Notes under the pieces: generated by a model
Databases searched by the model: none
Told to the model about the DNA's origin: nothing
What the model saw: only the letters and a program-made list of their open reading frames with translations
Translations under genes and position numbers: made by a program
Part shown: positions 1-6,834 of the stretch, in pieces
Numbering within the stretch: the first letter of the stretch is position 1
Layout of the letters: every line of letters begins with the position of its first letter
From: Chloroflexota bacterium
GTDB taxonomy: Bacteria > Chloroflexota > Ktedonobacteria > Ktedonobacterales > Ktedonobacteraceae
Direction: 5' to 3'
Assembly: GCA_005881495.1 (NCBI GenBank)
Contig: VBHI01000322.1
Location: 1-19,240, forward strand
DNA: 19,240 bases

Positions 1-277
1 CGAACGTCTCGGCCCCGACCTCGACGGTGACATCCGGGTGAGCTACCAGATTGCGGTACCAGTCGGGGTGGGCCGGTGCGCCGACGTTGGAAGCGATCAC
101 GAGCAGGCGGTCACCGTCAGGGATGAACATCATCGGTGTTGTGCGGCGCTGTCCGCTTTTGGCACCTGTGGTTGTGAGCAGAAGTAGGGGCCTGCCAGCG
201 AACGGCCCTCCGTTCTTGCCACGGTTCGCGCGGAAGTCCTCAATGAGCTGGCGATTGTAGTCGTTCTGGTCTGCCAT
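1..277 (-). CDS. Deazaflavin (F420)-dependent nitroreductase family protein, partial
   Basis: The gene runs off the left edge of the window, so only the first 92 residues are visible. It starts at the ATG at 277-275, preceded by a GGAGAA ribosome binding site. The protein reads MADQNDYNRQLIEDF at its start, then LLLLTTTGAKSGQRR followed by TTPMMFIPDGDRLLVIAS and HPDWYRNLVAHPDVTVEVG. The TGAKSGQ-R-TP segment and the HPDWYRNL segment are characteristic of the Ddn/F420H2-dependent quinone reductase family (PF04075). These enzymes have a split-barrel fold and use reduced deazaflavin F420 to reduce quinones, nitro compounds or other substrates; the substrate here cannot be told. The gene lies 231 bases downstream of another nitroreductase and may be a separate transcript. 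Confidence 0.85.
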   Translation of the reverse strand, partial: MADQNDYNRQLIEDFRANRGKNGGPFAGRPLLLLTTTGAKSGQRRTTPMMFIPDGDRLLVIASNVGAPAHPDWYRNLVAHPDVTVEVGAETF

Positions 278-426
278 GATTTCTCCTTTTGTACATGCCA
301 ACCACGCCGGCACTTGCCTTGCGAAGTGTCGTTCGTAGCGTTCAGTTTCATTCTAGCACGTTTGTTCGATAAAGGCAATGATGCGCAATTTCTGGTTCTT
401 CATCCTTGAGGGGGAAACAGGTACGA

Positions 427-446
427 GGGCGACCCAAGGGTCCCCA
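427..446. repeat. Copy of a GGGCGACC intergenic hairpin repeat (degenerate)
   Basis: In the gap between the two nitroreductase genes, GGGCGACCC (427-435) is followed after two bases by GGGTCCCC. The two halves pair imperfectly, with one bulge. The same GGGCGACC core recurs in the intergenic region at 4550-4557 and as a clean hairpin at 4618-4638. The rest of 278-508 holds no gene that I can see. Confidence 0.45.
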
Positions 447-508
447 CTCCGCGTCCTCTCCGCTCCCGCCCCTACGGTTTTCCTCCGGAAGGATGGAGAG
501 CGCAATTT

Positions 509-1174
509 TTACCACTTATCGCGGTGGACTATTGAGTCCATGGGGATTCTTGGGGCTGGTTTGAAGTCTGTGCCTCCGAGAGTATAGGCTACGGGGATGA
601 GCGCTGCCTGCGATACCTTGTCAAAGGGGATGCCAAGTACTTCAGCTGCCTCCATTTCGTAGTAGAGGTGGACAGTTGTCCAGCACGTACCCAGTCCGCG
701 AGCGCGGGCGGCCAGCATGAAGCTCCACACGGCTGGTAGAATGGAGCCCCAGGCACCGGCTTGTTCCACGGAAGAGAGGTTATCGACACTCCCCCAGAGG
801 CAAGGTATCAGGAGAACAGGCGCTTCATGCATATGATCGGCGAGGTATTCTGATGAGCTCCGCACCTTCTTTAGTGTTTCCAGCCGCTCTCGAGTAAGTC
901 TACTGCTCGCAATATTTGTGCTCTCCGCGGCAATCTGTTGCCGATAGAAAGTATATCCTTTGCGGTAGATCTCTCCCAGGGCCTTGCGTTGCTGCGCGTC
1001 TGTTACGACCACAAAGTGCCACAACTGGCGGTTGCCGCCGGTGGGCGCCTGTACTGCGAGTTCCAGGCATTCGTCGATAAGCTCTGGTTCTACCGGTCGC
1101 GAGAAGTCTAATCGTTTACGTACGGAGCGCGTTGTGGAAAGTAGAGCATCAGGTGTCAGATCAAGTAACGGCAT
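509..1174 (-). CDS. Nitroreductase family protein (FMN-dependent)
   Basis: This 221-residue protein has the usual length and pattern of the FMN-dependent nitroreductase fold. Near the N terminus it has TTRSVRKRLDFSRPVEP, whose R-S-x-R-x-x cluster contacts the FMN phosphate in this family. It then has LELAVQAPTGGNRQLWHFVVV. Further on are a hydrophobic helix and RGLGTCWTTVHLYY, and it ends in PMDSIVHRDKW. Such enzymes transfer electrons from NAD(P)H to nitro compounds, quinones or flavins; the true substrate is unknown. The ATG at 1174 has a GGGAG ribosome binding site that overlaps the TAA stop of the preceding YbjQ gene, leaving a gap of only 15 bases. It is therefore very probably the last gene of that operon and translationally coupled to it. 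Confidence 0.88.
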   Translation of the reverse strand: MPLLDLTPDALLSTTRSVRKRLDFSRPVEPELIDECLELAVQAPTGGNRQLWHFVVVTDAQQRKALGEIYRKGYTFYRQQIAAESTNIASSRLTRERLETLKKVRSSSEYLADHMHEAPVLLIPCLWGSVDNLSSVEQAGAWGSILPAVWSFMLAARARGLGTCWTTVHLYYEMEAAEVLGIPFDKVSQAALIPVAYTLGGTDFKPAPRIPMDSIVHRDKW

Positions 1175-1189
1175 AGTTTTCTTTCTCCC

Positions 1190-2017
1190 TTAATCGTTCA
1201 ACAATAGAGACAACGCGGGTGCGGGCACTTCGTGCGTGTCGGAAATGCTAATCACGGCGGTGCCGACGGCGAAAAACTCGATGACGTGCGAACCCCAGCC
1301 GTGGCTGCGTTCGTGAATCTGCGCTCCAACGACGCCCTGTGCTCGCAGGCCGATGGCCTCGGCCTGCATGCGCTCCATCGCCAGTTCGCGCGCGTCGTAG
1401 AGAGCCTGGGTATAATTGGTCATCTCTACGTTCTGGCCAACCTGTTTGAACCACTGTCCTACGCCTTGACGGGCGACATGATAGACACAGTTGCCCATGA
1501 CCATGCCGACGGGCCGGTAACCGGTGCGCAGCAAGGTCCAGAAATCCTGGCCTGAGAGGTCGGAGGTGAAAGGCAGGCCGCGAACGTTGCGGTAGGTTTG
1601 ACCACTACGCGCGCGGATAGCGGTACCGATGGCGACAAACTCCGCCAATGATTCGCCCCATTCATGCCGGGTGACTTCCAGTCGTACACCGACGATGCCA
1701 TCCGCGCCAAGCGCGTTGGCCTCCTCTTCCATGCGCGTCATGGCCAGCTCACGAGCGTGATACATAGCCTGGGTGAGGACGTTCATTTCCTGGTTCTGAT
1801 TCCAGGCAGCCATTTGATAGCCGATATGATAGATCGAGCTGCCGACCACCAGGCCGACCGGGTCGAAGCCAGCCTCGCGTACTAGCAAAAACTCATTGAC
1901 GCTGAGATCGCTGGTGAAGAGCGCTTTGTGTGTGGCATCGCCGCGCATGATATTGAGGCGTTCGCGGGCATGGATTGGCAGATCGCTGTCTTGCTGTGGA
2001 GGTATTTGCCTGGACAT
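1190..2017 (-). CDS. Protein with two YbjQ/UPF0145 domains (paralogue 2)
   Basis: This 275-residue protein consists of two copies of a YbjQ-like (PF01906, UPF0145) domain, at roughly residues 32-136 and 148-258. Each copy begins with LFTSDLSVNEF or PFTSDLSGQDF, continues with a GxVxGxxxYxx strand, and then has the family helix (ARELAMTRMEEEANALGADG; ARELAMERMQAEAIGL) leading to a GVxGxxxx strand. Each copy ends in an AxGTAI/V strand. I chose the ATG at 2017 because AAGGAG lies nine bases upstream. A TTG at 2095 would overlap the previous gene but lacks a ribosome binding site. YbjQ proteins are small oligomers often labelled heavy-metal-binding, but their biochemical role is not firmly established. 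No signal peptide is visible, so it is probably cytosolic. Confidence 0.85.
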   Translation of the reverse strand: MSRQIPPQQDSDLPIHARERLNIMRGDATHKALFTSDLSVNEFLLVREAGFDPVGLVVGSSIYHIGYQMAAWNQNQEMNVLTQAMYHARELAMTRMEEEANALGADGIVGVRLEVTRHEWGESLAEFVAIGTAIRARSGQTYRNVRGLPFTSDLSGQDFWTLLRTGYRPVGMVMGNCVYHVARQGVGQWFKQVGQNVEMTNYTQALYDARELAMERMQAEAIGLRAQGVVGAQIHERSHGWGSHVIEFFAVGTAVISISDTHEVPAPALSLLLND

Positions 2018-2091
2018 AAGTAAGTACTCCTTGATAGCTGTATCTTCTCGCAAGGCGACTCCAGGGGAATCCTGGGGATGCCTGTTGTAGG

Positions 2092-3066
2092 TCAATCTTT
2101 AATGGTGAGTTCCCTTGTTTCGCCGCGTCTTCCGGGGCGCAGGTCGGTAATACTCAGGGCCGGTTTTGGTTTAGGGATGACATGATCTTTTCTTAGCGCG
2201 GTGATGGCGGTGCCGACGGCAGAGAACTGGACGGAGAAGTCGAGGTAACGAGCTCCATTGGCTTCACTCTCTGAGACCTTTCTACTGCAGTTGACATGCA
2301 TCCCGACGACGCCGAGCGCGTTGAGCCTCTGCGACATGCTCAAAAGCCGGTTCATGGCTAAACTGCGTGAAGTGTAGAGCGCCTGCGAAAATGGGATAAT
2401 TTCCTGGTTGGCCCAGCCACCGGCGAACCAGAGTCGCATTTGTTGTGTGGCTCGACTGCCCAGGGAAACATAGTAAGAGCAATAACCGGTGACTATCCCG
2501 TCGGGGTAATAGCCTGCTTGTAGTAACGTCCAGAACTCCTGGCCGGAGAGGTCGCTGAGAAAAGGACGCTGTAGGAGAGGGGTGTTGTTGAGGCGGATAG
2601 CAGTGCCGATGGCGGTGTATTCCAGTAGATTCTGACCCCACTCGTAGTCCCTGGTTGTTAAGCGCACGCCGATGACCCCGTGAGCATTGAGCAGGGCCGC
2701 CTCTTGTTCCAATCTGCCTAGAGCGAGCTGAGCGGCGTGCTGGTGGGCATTCGATACGGTGGTTAACTCAAACGACCTGGTATCCCAGGAATAGTTGCGG
2801 ACAAATTGCCAGCCAACTTGATAGATCGAGCTCCCCATGACCTGGCTGAGGGCAGTATAGCCCTGGTTGCGTACCAGCGAGAACTCATTGGTGCTGAGAT
2901 CGCTGGTGAAGAGCGGGTGCCCTGCCTGCGTCTCTTCGCTGATTCTTCGCTGCGCCTGAAGAGGGAGACCACCACCCTCCAGCGAACGCCGGCTGGCCTC
3001 CGCATCTTGCAGCGCCTGGTTTATGCGCTGTTTATCCTCTGGCGAGGACCGTTTCCAAATTGGCAT
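2092..3066 (-). CDS. Protein with two YbjQ/UPF0145 domains (paralogue 1)
   Basis: This 324-residue protein is a paralogue of the next gene in the operon. A charged N-terminal stretch of about 50 residues, rich in Gln and Arg, precedes two YbjQ-like domains. The first covers about residues 51-158 (LFTSDLSTNEF, VMGSSIYQVGWQ, LEQEAALLNAHGVIGVRL, EYTAIGTAIRL). The second covers about 168-290 (PFLSDLSGQEFWTLL, VTGYCSYYV, SQRLNALGVVGMHVN, FSAVGTAITAL). The second domain carries insertions around residues 200-222 and 260-275. The ATG at 3066 is preferred over one eight codons upstream because GAGGAG precedes it closely. The gene lies 39 bases after the 136-residue gene and 74 bases before the next YbjQ start, so the three are probably co-transcribed. 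The exact molecular function is unknown. Confidence 0.85.
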   Translation of the reverse strand: MPIWKRSSPEDKQRINQALQDAEASRRSLEGGGLPLQAQRRISEETQAGHPLFTSDLSTNEFSLVRNQGYTALSQVMGSSIYQVGWQFVRNYSWDTRSFELTTVSNAHQHAAQLALGRLEQEAALLNAHGVIGVRLTTRDYEWGQNLLEYTAIGTAIRLNNTPLLQRPFLSDLSGQEFWTLLQAGYYPDGIVTGYCSYYVSLGSRATQQMRLWFAGGWANQEIIPFSQALYTSRSLAMNRLLSMSQRLNALGVVGMHVNCSRKVSESEANGARYLDFSVQFSAVGTAITALRKDHVIPKPKPALSITDLRPGRRGETRELTIKD

Positions 3067-3105
3067 GTTTGACTCCTCTGACAGCACCACCTCTCGCCCG
3101 GTCTG

Positions 3106-3516
3106 CTATTGTAGCAGGAAGCGTTCAAGAGCGATGCGAGCCTGTGCGCTGTTTGCGGCCTCATGAGCTAATGCGTCGGCAAGCTCATCGATCCATTGAT
3201 CCATTGGTATCTGCTCTGTTTTGAGGACGATGCCGCGTACCACTTTCGCGCGTTGTGTCAGAATTGGACCCTGCTTCTCTCGCCCGATGCGGTATTGATA
3301 ATCACCCATCGTCACAGTGATCTCCTTCACCGGGTGCTCACGCGAAAAAATACTGCTTTGGCGTATCACGGTTGTCTGGTTGGGTAGTGAGCCTGCTAAC
3401 TTGGTGGCCAACGCTTCAAGAAACGCTTTGTTGTCGGTGCTATCCGCGCGTAGCGATGCGGCGAGCAGTTCCATTTGCAGCGGTTCTTGCAATGGCTCGC
3501 CTGGTAATTTCTCCAT
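3106..3516 (-). CDS. Conserved-looking protein of unknown function, first gene of the YbjQ operon
   Basis: This 136-residue soluble protein has a strong AAGGAG ribosome binding site seven bases before its ATG. The N-terminal third is helical and acidic (AASLRADSTDNKAFLEALATKL). The middle looks like beta strands (TTVIRQSSIFSREHP, KEITVTMGDYQYRIG). Then comes the stretch AKVVRGIVLKTEQIPMDQW, followed by a C-terminal helix (IDELADALAHEAANSAQARI). From memory of similar sequences I believe the VVRGIxLKxExxPxxxW region marks an unnamed bacterial family found near YbjQ or PspA genes, but I cannot confirm this. No membrane segment or signal peptide is visible. Its place at the head of the operon, divergent from pspA, suggests a role in the same stress response. 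Confidence 0.75.
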   Translation of the reverse strand: MEKLPGEPLQEPLQMELLAASLRADSTDNKAFLEALATKLAGSLPNQTTVIRQSSIFSREHPVKEITVTMGDYQYRIGREKQGPILTQRAKVVRGIVLKTEQIPMDQWIDELADALAHEAANSAQARIALERFLLQ

Positions 3517-3558
3517 TCATCGCTCCTTCCTAATAGAAGATTGGTCTTTATTTCGTGC

Positions 3559-3567
3559 ATTATAGCA
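3559..3567 (-). promoter_or_regulatory. Extended -10 promoter for the YbjQ operon
   Basis: On the minus strand the sequence TGC-TATAAT forms a perfect extended -10 element, 42 bases before the ATG of the 136-residue gene. No good -35 box is visible at the usual distance, which is typical of extended -10 promoters. It is predicted only. Confidence 0.5.
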
Positions 3568-3665
3568 TGTTTCGCATGTAGAATTCGCGCTCGCAAGGGG
3601 GCGAGGCGCGATTTGGGTTTCCCAAAATCTCCACGTTTATGTTATCATATCATTTATAAACGCAG

Positions 3666-3674
3666 TGGTATAAT
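3666..3674 (+). promoter_or_regulatory. Extended -10 promoter for pspA
   Basis: TGG-TATAAT on the plus strand is a perfect extended -10 element, 63 bases before the pspA ATG. It mirrors the element on the other strand about 100 bases away. The AT-rich stretch 3631-3660 lies just upstream. No sigma-54 type GG/GC promoter is apparent, unlike E. coli pspA. Confidence 0.5.
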
Positions 3675-3737
3675 CATATTCAAAACGGGAAAATGAAGCA
3701 ACTTGAGATGTGGTACTCTTGATTAGGAGGAACAGCC

Positions 3738-4496
3738 ATGGGTTTTTTCTCGCGGCTCGCAAACCTTTTTCGCATGCGCGCCAACGCGGCCCTCGATAAG
3801 GTGGAAGATCCCGGCCAGGTCATGGATTATTCGTACAGTAAGCAACTTGAACAATTACAGAACCTCAAACGCTCGATCGCTGAGGTTGTGACTAACGAAA
3901 AGCGTCTTGAGATGCAGCAGAGCCAGATCCAACAGAAGATCAATACGCTCGATCAACAGGCAATGCAGGCATTGCAGGCCAACCGGGAGGACCTGGCTCG
4001 CATGGCACTGCAGAGGAAGGAAACCCTGCTGGTACAGATCAATGGCTACGAACAGCAACTCGCCCAGTTGCGCGCGCAGGAGGAGAAGTTGGTGAACATG
4101 GAACGCACCATTTCTGCTCGTGTTGAGACCTTCCGAACGCAAAAGGAAATGGTCAAAGCCCAATATAATGCGGCCCAGGCCCAGGTGAAAATCAATGAGC
4201 AGGTGACCGGCATTTCGGAGGAGATGTCGGAGATGAATCTCGCTATGCAGCGGGCGCAGGATAAAGTACTCACAATGCAGGCGCGCGCCAATGCAATGGA
4301 TGCTCTGATTGAACAGGGTACACTTGGCGATCAGGGATTGCTGGGTGCAGGTTCGGGGGATCCTCTCGAACGCGAGTTACAACAGATTTCGGCTCAACAG
4401 AATGTAGAGGATCAGTTGCAAGCGATGAAACAGCAGTTGCAACTGGGTGGGTCCGATGCTCAGCAGCGGCGGATCGAGGGGCCGTCTTCTTATTGA
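3738..4496 (+). CDS. pspA: PspA/IM30 family membrane-stress protein
   Basis: This 252-residue protein begins MGFFSRLANLFRMRANAALDKVEDP, the amphipathic N-terminal helix and A(L/N)xxxDKxEDPxxM signature of the PspA/IM30 (Vipp1) family. The rest, to about residue 225, is almost wholly coiled coil rich in Gln and Glu (for example EEKLVNMERTISARVETFRT and INEQVTGISEEMSEMNLAMQ). A low-complexity tail (GGSDAQQRRIEGPSSY) follows. PspA proteins form ESCRT-III-like oligomers on the inner face of the cytoplasmic membrane and limit proton leakage under envelope stress. An AGGAGG ribosome binding site lies seven bases upstream of the ATG. The gene is transcribed away from the YbjQ operon across a shared 221-base region. 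No pspF, pspB or pspC is visible here, so regulation must differ from that in E. coli. Confidence 0.93.
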   Translation: MGFFSRLANLFRMRANAALDKVEDPGQVMDYSYSKQLEQLQNLKRSIAEVVTNEKRLEMQQSQIQQKINTLDQQAMQALQANREDLARMALQRKETLLVQINGYEQQLAQLRAQEEKLVNMERTISARVETFRTQKEMVKAQYNAAQAQVKINEQVTGISEEMSEMNLAMQRAQDKVLTMQARANAMDALIEQGTLGDQGLLGAGSGDPLERELQQISAQQNVEDQLQAMKQQLQLGGSDAQQRRIEGPSSY

Positions 4497-4500
4497 TGGG

Positions 4501-4520
4501 AGAGTGCCTGAGAGTGCCTG
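4501..4520. repeat. Tandem direct repeat of 10 bases, two copies
   Basis: AGAGTGCCTG occurs twice in a row just after the pspA stop codon, with the first bases of a third copy following. It is probably a slippage product with no clear function. Confidence 0.6.
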
Positions 4521-4549
4521 AGACCTCCGAGGGTTGACCGCGAGGTGAA

Positions 4550-4693
4550 GGGCGACCAAAGGGGTTTTCAGGACTCTGCTGGCGAATGAAAGTGCGAGTC
4601 GAATCGGCCACGTTACCGGGCGACCACCAGGGTCGCCCCTACCATGGTACGGCTTTGCAAGCCGGTGCATGTATAGGCCCCGTCACGGGGTCC
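4550..4693. repeat. Intergenic cluster of small hairpins with the GGGCGACC motif
   Basis: Between pspA and the flavodoxin gene several inverted repeats are stacked. GGGCGACC (4618-4625) pairs perfectly with GGTCGCCC (4631-4638). GGCTT (4651-4655) pairs with AAGCC (4659-4663). GGCCCCG (4676-4682) pairs with CGGGGTCC (4686-4693), allowing one G-T wobble. A further GGGCGACC lies at 4550-4557. The arrangement resembles the dispersed REP-like repeats of large Chloroflexota genomes, which is my inference. It could also act as a terminator region for pspA, although no run of T follows directly. Confidence 0.5.
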
Positions 4694-4700
4694 CAACATT

Positions 4701-4730
4701 TTTACCCCCCAAAATCTCGCTAAGGATAAT
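4701..4730 (+). promoter_or_regulatory. Possible promoter of the flavodoxin-family gene
   Basis: TTTACC (4701-4706) and GATAAT (4725-4730) are separated by 18 bases and lie about 50 bases before the start codon. The match to the -35 and -10 consensus is moderate. Confidence 0.3.
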
Positions 4731-4778
4731 GAAATAACAGAGGGGAGGATGTATTCTTCCCTCGAGGAGGGAACAAAA

Positions 4779-5270
4779 ATGGCTGTACTCGTCGCCTACG
4801 CAAGCAAGTACGGATCGACCCAAGGAATCGCGGAGCGCATCGCCGAGCAACTCCGGCAACTGGGGAAGCAAGCCGAGGCCCGATCAATGGACGAAGTTTC
4901 GGACCCCGGCAGCTATGAGGCTTTTGTGCTCGGCAGTGCGATCTACGCTGGGTCGTGGTTGAAGGAGGCTAGGGAGTGGGTACATCGCCACCAGGCCGTC
5001 TTAGCCCAGCATCCGGTGTGGCTGTTCAGCAGCGGCCCGCTTGGTACCGATGTCAAAGATTTCGAGCACTTCACTCCCAAAGAGATGGCGGAGTTCCAGC
5101 AGGCCATTCGACCCCGGGATGAGCGCATCTTCTCCGGAGCCCTCGACTACCACAAACTGTCGTTCCCTGAACGGATGATACTGAAGGCGGTGCGGTCTCC
5201 TGAAGGCGATTTCCGCGACTGGCCGGCCATCGAGGCCTGGGCAGCGAGCATCGCCCGGGACCTGGGATGA
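4779..5270 (+). CDS. Flavodoxin-domain protein (HemG-like)
   Basis: This 163-residue protein starts MAVLVAYASKYGSTQGIAERIAEQL. This is the first strand and phosphate-binding loop (A-S-K-Y-G-S-T-Q-G) of a flavodoxin that binds FMN. Later come FVLGSAIYAGSWLKEAREW and VWLFSSGPLGTD, the loops that hold the flavin ring, and then DYHKLSFPERMILKAV and a C-terminal helix. The length and pattern fit the flavodoxin/menaquinone-dependent protoporphyrinogen oxidase (HemG-like) group, but no heme-synthesis gene is nearby. A general electron-carrier or oxidoreductase role is equally possible. The ATG at 4779 is chosen because AGGAGGGA lies seven bases upstream. An ATG at 4749 would add ten residues before the first beta strand. 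Confidence 0.85.
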   Translation: MAVLVAYASKYGSTQGIAERIAEQLRQLGKQAEARSMDEVSDPGSYEAFVLGSAIYAGSWLKEAREWVHRHQAVLAQHPVWLFSSGPLGTDVKDFEHFTPKEMAEFQQAIRPRDERIFSGALDYHKLSFPERMILKAVRSPEGDFRDWPAIEAWAASIARDLG

Positions 5271-5423
5271 GGGTCCTGGGTCAAAGGGTGGCGGCGAAAC
5301 TAACGAACCCATCTACCACCGTCCGCTCCTGGTTGCCTACAAGTATTTCATAACACTTGCACACCATGGCGGGTGCGAAAATGCACTTTCATCCGGTAAC
5401 CAAAGAATGCGACCTAACATAAC

Positions 5424-5768
5424 TTGTACTCCTACCTGGCTCTGATGGACGATCGGTACCCGTCCACCACCGATCACCAGTCCGTACACCTGGACTACAC
5501 TTACCCCGACGCGGAGCGCGAACTCAACCGGTGGCTGACCCTGGTAAAGTGGTTCCTTGCCATCCCTCACTACGTGGTGCTGTTCTTCCTGCACATTGCC
5601 CTGGTCGTGGTGGTGATTATCGCCTGGTTTGCCATCCTGTTCACCGGGCACTACCCAAGGGGGATGTTCGCTTTCGTGGAGGGCGTCATCCGTTGGGATA
5701 ACCGGGTCATCGCCTACGCCTTCGTCCTGGTCATGGACCAGTACCCGCCGTTTCGGCTGAGCCAGTAA
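5424..5768 (+). pseudogene. C-terminal half of a two-domain DUF4389 membrane protein
   Basis: The open frame has no ATG at its upstream end; the first ATG is at 5445 and an in-frame stop lies at 5415. The protein contains MDDRYPSTTDHQSVHL, then YPDAERELNRWLTLVKWFLAIPHYVV, a long hydrophobic stretch and WFAILFTGHYPRGMF, and ends DQYPPFRLSQ. These are hallmarks of DUF4389 (PF14333), a family of small membrane proteins. Many members have two such domains joined by exactly the DRYPS-TTD linker seen here. The first domain is absent upstream, so this is most likely a truncated remnant, although a shortened protein starting at 5445 could still be made. No convincing ribosome binding site precedes 5424 or 5445. 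Confidence 0.7.
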
Positions 5769-5797
5769 GTTGGAGATGGCGTCCGAAGAACGCCAGG

Positions 5798-6556
5798 ATG
5801 CGTTGGCGAGCATCCCTGGCTGAGGGTTCGTGGCAGGCGCCGACGTACCCTGGAGTCAGCGAAGGAGCCGTTCGTCAATGGCTCAAAGGTGGGCGTGACG
5901 CTTCAAGTGCGGTCATCAAGTTGCTTATCTATCCGTCTGGAGGTTCCTATGACCATGAACTCCCGATTCACTGTCCCCCTCCTGGTGCACATAAGACATT
6001 GCACCAAAGGATTAAGGATGCCTATCAGGCCACGTTCATTGGGCGAGACGGGCAGATGCACCCAGACAAGCAAGCCTCCTATGTCCGCGCCCTGGCATTA
6101 GACCTGGTGCCCCCGACACTGCAACGAGCCGCGGTAGACCACCTGGTGAGGCTGATTCAGGAAAACGACGATCATCTGGGCACGGGATTTCTGTCCACCC
6201 CGTTCCTGTGTCACGTCCTCAGTGAGAACGGCCAATTGGAGGTCGCGTATGCCCTGCTCAAGCAGGACACCATTCCCTCCTGGCTCTACGAGGTCAAAAA
6301 GGGAGCCACCACCATCTGGGAGGACTGGGATGGGATAGGGGAAGATGGTATCCCCCATGGATCGCTGAACCATTATTCAAAAGGGGCCGTGGGAAGCTGG
6401 CTCTACCAGGTGGTGGCGGGGATTGAACCTGGCACCCCGGGCTACAAGCACATTCGTTTCCGGCCGCGCCCCGGTGGCGGTCTCACCGCCGCCTCCGCAC
6501 GCTACCACTCCCTCTATGGCGAGATTGCCTATCCGTTCAGCAGAAACAACGGTTAA
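5798..6556 (+). pseudogene. GH78 alpha-L-rhamnosidase, C-terminal fragment
   Basis: From about residue 66 onward (base 5993) the reading frame matches the end of the bacterial alpha-L-rhamnosidase (GH78) catalytic domain and its C-terminal beta domain. Visible stretches are ASYVRALALDLVPPTLQRAA, DHLGTGFLSTPFLCHVL, PSWLYEVKKGATTIWEDWDG, GSLNHYSKGAVGSWLYQVVA and YKHIRFRPRPGGGL. Intact GH78 enzymes are usually 700-1000 residues long, and the N-terminal domains with the catalytic acid are missing. The first 65 residues do not resemble the family, so the true break is probably near 5990. Its job would have been removal of terminal rhamnose from plant or microbial glycans. There is no suitable start signal, so it is almost certainly inactive. 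Confidence 0.78.
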
Positions 6557-6834
6557 AAAGCTGGACTTTCTCTGAAAAGAGAACCTCGACTACTGGTCTG
6601 CTCTTTACTTTAAGAGCCTGTGTGCAAAGGCCCCAGGAGCCAGATGAGGGGCTCGGCTAGGAAGGGGGTCAGGCGGTAAAAGAAGGGAGGCGTGAAAGAT
6701 GAATTCTTCAATCTGCATTACCGACCCCCACTAGATTTTCCGCCACTGCAGTATATACCACTTACAAGTGAAGTGTCTTATTACCGTTACTAAAAGCTAC
6801 TGTTATATTGTGTTATCCTCAGCTTTCGCACGCC
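6557..6834. other. Gene-free stretch with inverted repeats
   Basis: No coding signal is visible. A small hairpin, TTCTCT-GAAA-AGAGAA, lies at 6568-6583, just after the GH78 fragment. GGGGGTC (6664-6670) can pair with GACCCCC (6723-6729), and GGCGG (6672-6676) with CCGCC (6740-6744). The two pairings interleave like a pseudoknot. From about 6745 the sequence turns AT-rich. Confidence 0.4.

Noticed and set aside
5798..5992. A helix-turn-helix-like stretch (SEGAVRQWLKGG) before the GH78 fragment.
   Set aside because: Too short and without other supporting residues; it is probably read-through of unrelated DNA upstream of the breakpoint.
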